This document shows, piece by piece, positions 35,214 to 42,591 of a stretch of DNA of 64,000 bases (positions are counted from its first letter, which is position 1; the number at the start of each line of letters is the position of its first letter). The stretch spans positions 89,933-153,932 of the forward strand of contig JBCCGK010000016.1 of assembly GCA_039029315.1 (NCBI GenBank), read 5' to 3'. The notes under the pieces are model-generated. The model was not told the origin of the DNA. It was given only the letters and a program-made list of their open reading frames with translations, and searched no databases. The stretch is from JBCCCJ01 sp039029315 (GTDB lineage Bacteria; Bacteroidota; Bacteroidia; J057). Position numbers and translations under genes: made by a program.

Positions 35214-36320
35214 ATGAGATCCTCCAGGCAACATACATGGATGTATATCGAATATCTGATCATTGCTATATTCTGGATAGCCATGATTGGGACACCTTTC
35301 TTTTTTCGCAATGCCAGAGAGGGGATGGATTGGGAAACGGCTTTTTCTATGTCAAGACCGAATATTCCCTTGTTTCTCGCTTTTCTCATCAACCGTTTTG
35401 TCCTGTTGCCAAGATTGTTCTTCAATGACAAACGGATTCCTTATGTCCTGGCTGTCTTGGCCCTGGTTATATTCCTGCCAATCGGAAGCGCCCTAGTGTT
35501 TCCCGCAGGACTTCACAGACCAGATCCTCCTCATATGGGAGGCAGGGAAAGCAGACCAATGCAACAGCTTCCACCGCATATGAGACATGAAATGGGCCTT
35601 CCTCCTACAGACATTCGCCATCGTCCCTTTCCCAATACCCTTGTCTCCTCCTTTTTGTGTTTGTTGATTATTGGTGTGGATACTGGATTAAAATCATTCA
35701 CCAAGCTCTCCAGTAAGGAAAAAGAACATGCCATCCTGGAAAAGGAGAATATGGAAAATCAGTTGGCGTTTTTGCGTCATCAGATTAGTCCGCATTTTTT
35801 CATGAATACACTCAATAATATCCACTCGCTGATTGATATTGATACCGAGGAAGCCAAGGAGTCTATCATTCGACTGTCCAAATTGATGCGGCATCTTCTC
35901 TACGACTCAGAAGCGGAACAATTATCGTTGAAAAAGGAAATCGCTTTCATAGACAGTTATGTGGAGCTTATGAGACTCCGCTATCCAAAAAAAGTCGATA
36001 TTGTCCTGGAAGTCCCGGATATCATTCCCGAAAAACATATTCCACCACTCTTGTTTACCTCCATCCTGGAAAATGCCTTTAAATACGGAATCAGTTACTC
36101 CAAATCATCTTTTGTTCATATTTCTCTCCAAAGTACAGATGATGCTCTCGACTTTCGTGTCAGCAACAGCAATCACCAGCAGTCAACACATGGAACCTAC
36201 TCAGGAATAGGCTTAAAGAATACCCTTCAACGACTCGATCTGATATATCAAGACCGGTATAGCCTCAAGGTGCAAAACGGCCATCACATCTTCACGGTTA
36301 CTTTACACATCCCACTATGA
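35214..36320 (+). CDS. LytS-like sensor histidine kinase with His/Met-rich outer loop
   Basis: 368 residues. Four transmembrane helices (about 12-30, 51-70, 76-97, 143-160). The loop between helices 3 and 4 (98-142), which should face the periplasm, is rich in His and Met: HRPDPPHMGG, PMQQLPPHMRHEMG, DIRHRP (H101, H107, M108, M116, H122, M123, H125, M127, H136). A coiled coil follows, then the His_kinase domain with H194 in LRHQISPHFFMNTLNNIHSL and an HATPase domain (PPLLFTSILENAFKYGIS, GIGLKNTLQRL). The stop overlaps the start of the LytTR gene (ATGA), so it is the cognate pair. His/Met-rich loops are typical of Cu(I)/Ag(I) sensing, and a SCO1-like gene lies 174 bp upstream; metal sensing is my inference. 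Confidence 0.9.
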   Translation: MRSSRQHTWMYIEYLIIAIFWIAMIGTPFFFRNAREGMDWETAFSMSRPNIPLFLAFLINRFVLLPRLFFNDKRIPYVLAVLALVIFLPIGSALVFPAGLHRPDPPHMGGRESRPMQQLPPHMRHEMGLPPTDIRHRPFPNTLVSSFLCLLIIGVDTGLKSFTKLSSKEKEHAILEKENMENQLAFLRHQISPHFFMNTLNNIHSLIDIDTEEAKESIIRLSKLMRHLLYDSEAEQLSLKKEIAFIDSYVELMRLRYPKKVDIVLEVPDIIPEKHIPPLLFTSILENAFKYGISYSKSSFVHISLQSTDDALDFRVSNSNHQQSTHGTYSGIGLKNTLQRLDLIYQDRYSLKVQNGHHIFTVTLHIPL

Positions 36321-37033
36321 TCACTTGTATAGCCATTGATGATGAACCCCTAGCACTCAGACAGATGAAGAGCTATATCGACAAAACGCCAGTACTTCAG
36401 CTGCTTGAAACCTTCGAAAGTGCCATAGATGCCATCAACTATTTACAGACAGAGCAGGTTGACTTGATGTTCGTCGATATCAATATGCCAGATCTGAATG
36501 GAATGGATTTTGTCAAATCTCTCATTCAAAGGCCTCAGGTAATCTTTACGACCGCTTATAGCGAATATGCCCTGGAAGGATTCAAAGTGGATGCCCTGGA
36601 CTATTTGTTAAAACCAATCGCTTATCCAGAATTCTTAAAGGCTGCCAACAAAGCCCATTCCTTGTTGGATCTAAAGCAGACGCATGCGACCCAATTGAAA
36701 CAAACCGAGACCTTTTTGTTGATCAGGTCTGAATACAAAATCATTCGCATCAATTATTCTGATATCAGATACATTGAGGGCATGCGGGAATATCTTCGGT
36801 TTCACCTGACAGAAGGAAGAAAGATCATGACATTGATGTCCATGAAAAAAGTGGAAGAGAAACTTCCCAAGGATGAATTCATGCGTGTGCATAGGTCTTA
36901 TATCGTTCGATTGGATACCATCACCACCATTGAGCGAAACCGAATCATCTTTGACGAGAAGACCTATATTCCGGTAAGTAAACAATACCAAGAGGCTTTT
37001 CAGGCATTTTTGAACAAGCACTTCTTGATTTGA
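36317..37033 (+). CDS. LytTR response regulator, partner of the preceding kinase
   Basis: 238 residues. Receiver domain 1-118: acidic pocket DDE (8-10), phospho-acceptor D54 in LMFVDINMPDLNG, T78 in IFTTAYS and K98 in DYLLKPI. LytTR DNA-binding domain 135-235 (LIRSEYKIIRINYSDIRYIE, MRVHRSYIVRLDTITTIERN, YIPVSKQYQEAF). It overlaps the kinase gene by 4 bp. LytTR domains bind direct repeats of about 9 bp with 12-13 bp between them. I found no such pair in the 173 bp before the kinase gene, so its targets are not evident here. A short hairpin follows at 37051. Confidence 0.93.
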   Translation: MITCIAIDDEPLALRQMKSYIDKTPVLQLLETFESAIDAINYLQTEQVDLMFVDINMPDLNGMDFVKSLIQRPQVIFTTAYSEYALEGFKVDALDYLLKPIAYPEFLKAANKAHSLLDLKQTHATQLKQTETFLLIRSEYKIIRINYSDIRYIEGMREYLRFHLTEGRKIMTLMSMKKVEEKLPKDEFMRVHRSYIVRLDTITTIERNRIIFDEKTYIPVSKQYQEAFQAFLNKHFLI

Positions 37034-37050
37034 CAGTCCATCCGTCTCAA

Positions 37051-37072
37051 TCAGGTAACACCTGACAATTTT
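37051..37072 (+). terminator. Short hairpin terminator
   Basis: TCAGGT (37051-37056), loop AAC, ACCTGA (37060-37065), then CAATTTTT. Weak but well placed between the convergent LytTR and acylase genes. Confidence 0.45.
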
Positions 37073-37075
37073 TCC

Positions 37076-39253
37076 TTATCGCTCCCCTGGACGATAGGTT
37101 TCTTCAGCCCGTTTCTCTACCTCCTCTCGATAATAGGCCACCTCCTTGAACTCTTGATCTGCATAGCGCTGCGCCTGGTCCATGAAGTGAGGGGAAGAAG
37201 GATCGCCACTTTGCCCTCCGGCCAGAAGACTTTTGGCGCGCACTTTTTCGCCAAATTCCACCACAGCGACAAAACTGTTGCCTCTGGTGCCATAGATCTT
37301 TCGGGTCCTTTGAGCGGACCGCATTCCATAGGCAGCCAAGGCTCCCCAACGTCCAGAAGCCAGCCCTACTGGAATACTTTCTGCCTCATCATCAAAGGTC
37401 ATGTCAATGTCTCCACTGGTCCGTTGAAACCGGTTGACCTCTCCCCAGGCTATGTTCCATGTCCCAAAATTCTGCTCAAGTTTGGCTAGGGCTTCTCCAA
37501 ACACATTCAAGCGCTCAGAATCTGGGGATTGAGTACCATAATAGATCAAGGTTTTCATGCTGCTCAATCCATCAGGGGCATTGCCTTTTTGCAGAGACAG
37601 ACTTCCATAATAATGAGCCAACGACATGGGGACAGAAGTCGCAGAAACTCGATAATCCCACTCTCGCAAGACCTCAATGGCATCCTTGAGTGCAGGATAT
37701 TTGGCCGAAGAACGATCATAGGCTTGTATCAAACCAGGTATCAGGGCCTCAAATGCAGGCAGATAAGGATCATAGGCCGTTTCAATCAATTTGTCCAAGG
37801 TAAAGTCTTTGCTGTTTTCTAGGAGTTGAATCGCATGAACTCCCCGGAAGTTTTCTCGATTGAGGGACATATATCGAGGATAATCCGAGACCTTGGGGCT
37901 GTGTTCGGCAGCAGAAGTAAAGGGAGTTGAATTGCAATTCTGAATCCAGCCATTGGGCGGATTGACCACCACGATAGCTTCTTCAACTGGGTGGAGGCCT
38001 TGCCAATCTGTTGCAGGATTGCTTCCCGGAACCGGTCGGCTGTAGTCAAAACTGGTATCCCGTATCGGGATAAAATTTCCATGATAGTAGGCAATATTCC
38101 CGTCAGCATCTGCATAGACGGTATTGTTGGAAGAATTGGTTTTCATGTTCATCATCTCCCGAAACTCTTCATGTCCACTGAGTTTGGTTCGGGTATAGGA
38201 CTGCGCGAGGGCCTGAACAGGCTTCCACATCAAGGCAGTAGCTGTCCATTTATCCTCAGTCATATGTGTTATCGGCCCATGATGCGTCCGATACATCGGA
38301 AAGCTTTTCTCTACTAGCTGATTTCCATTCTTGTATTTCAGGCTTACTTTTAGAGATTCTAGCTGTCGTTTTTCTTCTCCATATCGATACATAAATTCTC
38401 CATCCTCTTCTTCCACCTCTTCTACGAATTCATCGATCACGTCTGTATAGGTCGAGGTATGCATCCATCCTGTCTTCTCATTGAAGCCTTGATAGACAAA
38501 AAACTGCCCCCAGGTGACCGCACCATAGGCGTTGAGACCTTCTTCACTGACCACATGCACCTCTCCCCGAAAATAAAAGGAGGTATGTGGATTGATCAAC
38601 AACATGGCATGACCAGATTCGGTAAGATTCCCAGAGATGGCAAATCCATTGGAGCCACGAGGTTCTTCTTCCAGATTTGGGTCAAGCAGCCCATTCCCGG
38701 ATGTATTGAGGGCAAGGGCAGCCCGATTTTCATAAAAGGCCTTGATCCTCGCTGTCGAAACGCGTTCGATATCTCCGCCAATTGAGCCTTCGCTAAAATA
38801 CATCGGCATCCAGGGTTCGAAGCGTGTCAATAATTTAGGTTTTACTTCCGGATGGGTATCCAGATAATAATTGACGCCATCTGCAAAGGCATCGCAGAGT
38901 TGTCTCAACCAATCTGGTGCTGATTCATAGTTCGCGATGGCTTCTGCCTTGGTCATGAACAATCTTGCTCTCAAATCACTGTATAAGGCTTCTTCTCCTT
39001 CGACCTCTGCGAGTCGTCCAATGGCCCAGATATAATTCCGTTCTACTCTGGCGAAATCGTCCTCACACTGGGCATACAGGAGGCCAAAAACTGCGTCGGC
39101 ATCTGTTTTCCCATAGATATGCGGCACCCCAAAATCATCTCGGATAATGGTCGTATTGGCGGCATGGGCTTGCCATCGGCTGAGATCTTCTGAGTCTTGC
39201 GTTGGACTACAAGCCAGGACAAATAAGAGGAGGAAGTAAGCGTAAGGATTCAT
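37076..39253 (-). CDS. Penicillin-acylase-family Ntn hydrolase, lipoprotein
   Basis: 725 residues. Lipobox VLAC (Cys15). The alpha chain begins with TTIIRDDFGVPHIYGKTDAD, diagnostic for the family. The nucleophile and processing site is S201 in PRGSNGFAISG: autocleavage before Ser frees the N-terminal catalytic serine of the beta chain. The oxyanion/Asn region is recognisable at FTSAAEHSPKVSDYPRYMSL, and RTHHGPITH matches the HGP block. It cleaves an amide, as in acyl-homoserine-lactone, penicillin or cephalosporin acylases; the short ER-rich tail (KRAEETYRPGER) has no signal. Which acyl amide it uses cannot be told; quorum-signal quenching is one option. Lone gene, convergent with the LytTR gene, divergent from the sigma factor at 39386. 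Confidence 0.9.
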   Translation of the reverse strand: MNPYAYFLLLFVLACSPTQDSEDLSRWQAHAANTTIIRDDFGVPHIYGKTDADAVFGLLYAQCEDDFARVERNYIWAIGRLAEVEGEEALYSDLRARLFMTKAEAIANYESAPDWLRQLCDAFADGVNYYLDTHPEVKPKLLTRFEPWMPMYFSEGSIGGDIERVSTARIKAFYENRAALALNTSGNGLLDPNLEEEPRGSNGFAISGNLTESGHAMLLINPHTSFYFRGEVHVVSEEGLNAYGAVTWGQFFVYQGFNEKTGWMHTSTYTDVIDEFVEEVEEEDGEFMYRYGEEKRQLESLKVSLKYKNGNQLVEKSFPMYRTHHGPITHMTEDKWTATALMWKPVQALAQSYTRTKLSGHEEFREMMNMKTNSSNNTVYADADGNIAYYHGNFIPIRDTSFDYSRPVPGSNPATDWQGLHPVEEAIVVVNPPNGWIQNCNSTPFTSAAEHSPKVSDYPRYMSLNRENFRGVHAIQLLENSKDFTLDKLIETAYDPYLPAFEALIPGLIQAYDRSSAKYPALKDAIEVLREWDYRVSATSVPMSLAHYYGSLSLQKGNAPDGLSSMKTLIYYGTQSPDSERLNVFGEALAKLEQNFGTWNIAWGEVNRFQRTSGDIDMTFDDEAESIPVGLASGRWGALAAYGMRSAQRTRKIYGTRGNSFVAVVEFGEKVRAKSLLAGGQSGDPSSPHFMDQAQRYADQEFKEVAYYREEVEKRAEETYRPGER

Positions 39254-39385
39254 TGCAAATAGGGATTAGGAAACCACATAGATACAGATTATTGAGAATA
39301 ATCGTAAATTTCTTTCCGCGATCTTTTTTTGACAGATCTGTGATTTTTTCTTTTCTCCTGCGAATCATGAGGTAAACATCACATC

Positions 39386-39904
39386 GTGCCAACTTCACTT
39401 TCTCAGGAACAACAATTCACCCATCTTCTCGAATCCCACAAAAAACTGGTATTCAAAATCGCCAATGCCTATTGCTCAGATAGGGAAGAGCGCAAGGATT
39501 TGATTCAGGAAATCGTGCTACAGTTATGGAAAGCATTCCCTAGGTATGACAGCCGCTATGCTGTCTCTACCTGGATGTATCGAATCGCCCTGAATGTTGC
39601 GATTTCTTACTACAGAAAAGAAAGCAGACGCAAAAGCAAAACCGTCCACCCCAAGGAAGCCATCATCGATCTGGCTGAAGACGATCAGGAACGTCTGGCA
39701 GAAAAGGAAAGTAGAATCGGACAGCTCTATCAGTGGATCAATCAATTGGGGGAGCTGGACAAAGCGCTGATGATTCTCTATCTGGAAGGAAAAAGTCATC
39801 AGGAGATCGCAGAAATTCTGGGCATTTCCAAAAGCAATGTGGGGACCAAAATCAGCAGAAACAAACGCAAACTCACCCATCATTTTCACAACATCCAACA
39901 ATAA
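39386..39904 (+). CDS. ECF-type RNA polymerase sigma factor
   Basis: 172 residues starting with GTG at 39386 (MPTSLSQEQQFTHLLESHKK); no ATG is available upstream in frame. Region 2: VFKIANAYCSDREERKDLIQ then EIVLQLWKAFPRYD and STWMYRIALNVAISYYRKES. Region 4: LGELDKALMILYLEGKSHQE, IAEILGISKSNVGTKISRNK. Typical ECF length and a clear Bacteroidota-type sequence. The next gene (ATG at 39931, 26 bp on) encodes a membrane protein that would be its anti-sigma partner, so this is a sigma/anti-sigma unit distinct from that at 3955-5293. Divergent from the acylase gene (132 bp). Targets unknown. Confidence 0.93.
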   Translation: MPTSLSQEQQFTHLLESHKKLVFKIANAYCSDREERKDLIQEIVLQLWKAFPRYDSRYAVSTWMYRIALNVAISYYRKESRRKSKTVHPKEAIIDLAEDDQERLAEKESRIGQLYQWINQLGELDKALMILYLEGKSHQEIAEILGISKSNVGTKISRNKRKLTHHFHNIQQ

Positions 39905-39930
39905 TTCACCCAACAAAAACAAGCAATAAT

Positions 39931-40560
39931 ATGGATCTTCAGGAACTCATCGATATCTGGCAAGAAAATGACGAGCAATTGGACCAACAACTCTCTGTCA
40001 ATCACAAACTGCTCAAAGAAGTAAGTCTCAATCGGGTTCACTCCTTGTTGCGCACCTTCAAATTCGAAAAGGTAGCCGAGGTCGCCGTCAATGTCTTCTT
40101 CTCTTACTTTCTCGTCTGGTTTATTCTCAATTCAGAATCTTCCTTCCGCTTTCTCCTGCCTGCAATATTGCTGTTGTTCTTCGGCATAGGAGATGTCATC
40201 TGGAATGTGTATCAATTATCACTCATGTCCCGGATTTCTTATGGAGCGCCCATTCTGCAAGCCCAGCGAGCGATCGAACAACTCAAACTCAATCTGATTC
40301 GGGAGCGCAATCTGCTATACATTGTCATCCCTCTCTTTCCCATTGCATTTTTCAGTGTGGTCGCCAAAGCCTGGTTTGATCTGGATTTCCTGGACATATT
40401 TGGCCCCTGGATGATGCAATTTGTTGGAGGGAGTTTTGTGGTAGCTGCAATCATCGTCTGGTTTTTGAAAAAATTTCCAGACCCCAATTTGGAGAAGGCC
40501 ATTCATTTCCTCCAGGAAATCAGTCAGTACGATCAGGAGGATTCGGGACATTTCACCTAA
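39931..40560 (+). CDS. Membrane protein, likely partner of the ECF sigma factor
   Basis: 209 residues from ATG 39931; the frame is open upstream within the sigma gene, but the start MDLQELIDIWQENDEQLDQQ is typical of a conserved Bacteroidota membrane family found next to sigma factors. N-terminal 50 residues are a charged helical part (NHKLLKEVSLNRVHSLLRTF). Four transmembrane helices: 57-70 (AVNVFFSYFLVWFIL), 78-98 (FLLPAILLLFFGIGDVIW), 130-147 (LLYIVIPLFPIAFFSVVA) and about 163-182 (MMQFVGGSFVVAAIIVWFLK). The C-terminal tail (LEKAIHFLQEISQY) is again helical. Anti-sigma function inferred from order and distance; no zinc motif. Confidence 0.75.
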   Translation: MDLQELIDIWQENDEQLDQQLSVNHKLLKEVSLNRVHSLLRTFKFEKVAEVAVNVFFSYFLVWFILNSESSFRFLLPAILLLFFGIGDVIWNVYQLSLMSRISYGAPILQAQRAIEQLKLNLIRERNLLYIVIPLFPIAFFSVVAKAWFDLDFLDIFGPWMMQFVGGSFVVAAIIVWFLKKFPDPNLEKAIHFLQEISQYDQEDSGHFT

Positions 40561-40581
40561 ATGAATCTTTAGTTGAAACAG

Positions 40582-40620
40582 GCGCAAGGAGGGAGAAGAC
40601 AATTTTCCCTCCTTGCGCTT
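40582..40620 (+). terminator. Strong hairpin terminator
   Basis: GCGCAAGGAGGGA (40582-40594) pairs perfectly with TCCCTCCTTGCGC (40606-40618), followed by TTGATCATT. It closes the sigma/membrane-protein operon. Confidence 0.75.
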
Positions 40621-40667
40621 GATCATTCCCTGGATTATTTTGGTCTTTTGATTGTTGATCTTGAGCT

Positions 40668-41234
40668 ATGACTGAACATGTTGAAGAGAGCTTTGCGAAT
40701 CATGATTTCTCCTCTGAGGATATTTCATTCACCTTGTATGAGCAATGTGTCTTTGAGCAGTGCCAGTTTCAGGAGATGCATATTCATCGAACCATTTTCA
40801 GAGCATGCGAATTCAAGACGTGCCGATGGATCAATGTAGAATTTGAGGCATGCAAATGGCAGGATCTTCATTTTCAAGCGTGCCAACTGATCGGGATTCA
40901 TGTTCATCCTGCTGCTCTCCAACAAGTACAATGGACCTTCCTGGATTGCCAAATCTCCTCCCTCCTATGTGAATATATGGAGTTGGAAAGAAGTCTTTTT
41001 CAGACATGTGATCTCAAGGAATCCTCTTTTTTTGATTGCAAGCTCCAGGGCACATCTTTTCGTGGCTCAAGGCTGGAAGGGACCATCTTTGAACGCAATA
41101 ATCTTAAAAAATGTGATTTTCGAGGGGCAACTTCCTACGAATTGGATCCTTTTAAGAATGAGATCAAAGGTTCGCAATTCTCCTTACCAGAAGCCCTTGT
41201 ATTGCTAAAGTCGCTCAAGATCAAAATAGAGTGA
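40668..41234 (+). CDS. Pentapeptide-repeat protein
   Basis: 188 residues from ATG 40668. Repeats of the form A/C-(D/N/E)-(L/F)-x-x, in this protein mostly C-x-F-x-x, run over about residues 25-155: CVFEQCQFQEMHIHRTIFRA, CEFKTCRWINVEFEACKWQD, LERSLFQTCDLKESSFFDCK, LQGTSFRGSRLEGTIFERNN. They would form a right-handed quadrilateral beta-helix. Overall layout resembles Qnr/McbG-like proteins (a gap at about 80-110 could be the loop region), which mimic DNA and shield gyrase. No signal peptide, so cytoplasmic. A gyrase-protecting role is only a possibility; most family members are uncharacterised. Its only near neighbour is the convergent epimerase. Confidence 0.85.
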   Translation: MTEHVEESFANHDFSSEDISFTLYEQCVFEQCQFQEMHIHRTIFRACEFKTCRWINVEFEACKWQDLHFQACQLIGIHVHPAALQQVQWTFLDCQISSLLCEYMELERSLFQTCDLKESSFFDCKLQGTSFRGSRLEGTIFERNNLKKCDFRGATSYELDPFKNEIKGSQFSLPEALVLLKSLKIKIE

Positions 41235-41393
41235 TCTGCCTGATTTTGAGGGCAAAAGAACAGATCTTAAACAAGCGTCTTACTTGTCAATCCTTATCCC
41301 ACAGACCTTATCCCTCCCGTTGAGTCCAGCGTTCCCCTTCTCATCTCAATTCCAAATCTGGTTCACAGTTCATATCCAGCCTCTCTTTCTCCA

Positions 41394-42461
41394 TCATTTT
41401 GCTTTTACATTCTCTACTGCCTGATCATACACCCGTCGCATCCCTTCCCGGAGTGAAATTTTGGGCTTCCAACCGAGGGTATTGAAGACATAGTCCATAT
41501 TGGCATGGCGCGCATGAACACCAACGGGCTTATCCAATAGCTGCTTAATCGGGGGCTTGTAGCCAGCAAAATCAGTGAATATGTCGATGATTTCCAGAAA
41601 GGAAAGAATTTTGCCAGACCCAATATTGATGGCGCTCCCATCATGGATATTGTCCAAGGCGAACAACATGGCATCGATGCAATCATCTATGTGAACGAAG
41701 TCTCGTCCTTGTTTGCCTGTTCCCCACACCTCAAAGGGACTCTCTTTTCCCGCAGCTCGCGCAGCAATTGCCGGAATCGGATAGGACAAATCCTGATCTT
41801 CGCCATAGCCAGAAAATGGTCGTACACTTGCCACAGACAAATCATAATGAGCAGCAGCGATTCGAGCCAGATACTCTCCCGTCAATTTGGACCATCCATA
41901 GGTCATGTCAGGTTGTCCCAAATTCCCTCCGTCAAAATCTATATCGGCCTCTGCCAATGCGACGAAACCGGTTTCTGCCTGTAAGTTGACTGGGTAGGCT
42001 GCACTGCTGCTCGGATACATCAAGCGATCCGGCTTATGGCGAACCGCCCAATAAAACAATTCTGCATCAATGGCCAAATCCAAAGCTACCATCATGGGAT
42101 CGCCATCGATTTTGGCCCGCCCGCCGACAATGGCGGCATAATGAAATACATCATTGAAGCGCTTGATCCCAAAGGTATCTTCCAGCCATTTGTCACGCTC
42201 CTGCATATTGCGCAAAAAATGACGAAAATCTCCCTTCCAGAAGACCAATCGCTCATCTGACCCCCAATATTCAATTCCATTCTCTACCTTGGAAGGTTGA
42301 TTGGTCCCAAAAACCTTCTCTATCCCAATCCAATCTGAAGGAGACAGTCCGACTGACAGGTCATCCACAATGACTACCAGATCCTGAGTATGCGTGTATA
42401 AATGCTTGGCCATGTTGCGTCCAACAAATCCACAGCCGCCTGAAATGAGATGATGTTTCAT
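41394..42461 (-). CDS. NAD-dependent sugar-nucleotide epimerase/dehydratase (extended SDR)
   Basis: 355 residues from ATG 42461 (MKHHLISGGCGFVGRNMAKH); the frame is open to 42497 but this start puts the Rossmann motif GGCGFVG (8-14) in its normal place. Acidic residue for NAD at VDD (32-34); catalytic Ser in YPSSSAAYP (151-153), Y188 and K192 in MTYGWSKLTGEYL. The end FLEIIDIFTDFAGYKPPIKQ and LGWKPKISLREGMRRVYDQA is the typical substrate-side part. It probably changes a nucleotide sugar for surface glycan synthesis; the product (epimer or 4,6-dehydratase type) cannot be told from sequence. Divergent from the T9SS protease; no other sugar genes nearby. Confidence 0.88.
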   Translation of the reverse strand: MKHHLISGGCGFVGRNMAKHLYTHTQDLVVIVDDLSVGLSPSDWIGIEKVFGTNQPSKVENGIEYWGSDERLVFWKGDFRHFLRNMQERDKWLEDTFGIKRFNDVFHYAAIVGGRAKIDGDPMMVALDLAIDAELFYWAVRHKPDRLMYPSSSAAYPVNLQAETGFVALAEADIDFDGGNLGQPDMTYGWSKLTGEYLARIAAAHYDLSVASVRPFSGYGEDQDLSYPIPAIAARAAGKESPFEVWGTGKQGRDFVHIDDCIDAMLFALDNIHDGSAINIGSGKILSFLEIIDIFTDFAGYKPPIKQLLDKPVGVHARHANMDYVFNTLGWKPKISLREGMRRVYDQAVENVKAK

Positions 42462-42507
42462 GTAAATTGTTAAGGGGTCATGAAAAATAGACGACAAAAT
42501 TACTATT

Positions 42508-42536
42508 TTGACAGGCCGCTATCAACCCTAGTTTTG
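42508..42536 (+). promoter_or_regulatory. Bacteroidota-type promoter of the T9SS protease gene
   Basis: TTG at 42508-42510, 18 bp spacer, TAGTTTTG at 42529-42536, a full match to the TAnnTTTG -7 box of this phylum. The ATG follows 55 bp later at 42592. Confidence 0.55.
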
Positions 42537-42591
42537 TATCCTTTCTATTAGGAGGCAAATTTGTATGGTTTGCTGCCATAAACACACCGAT

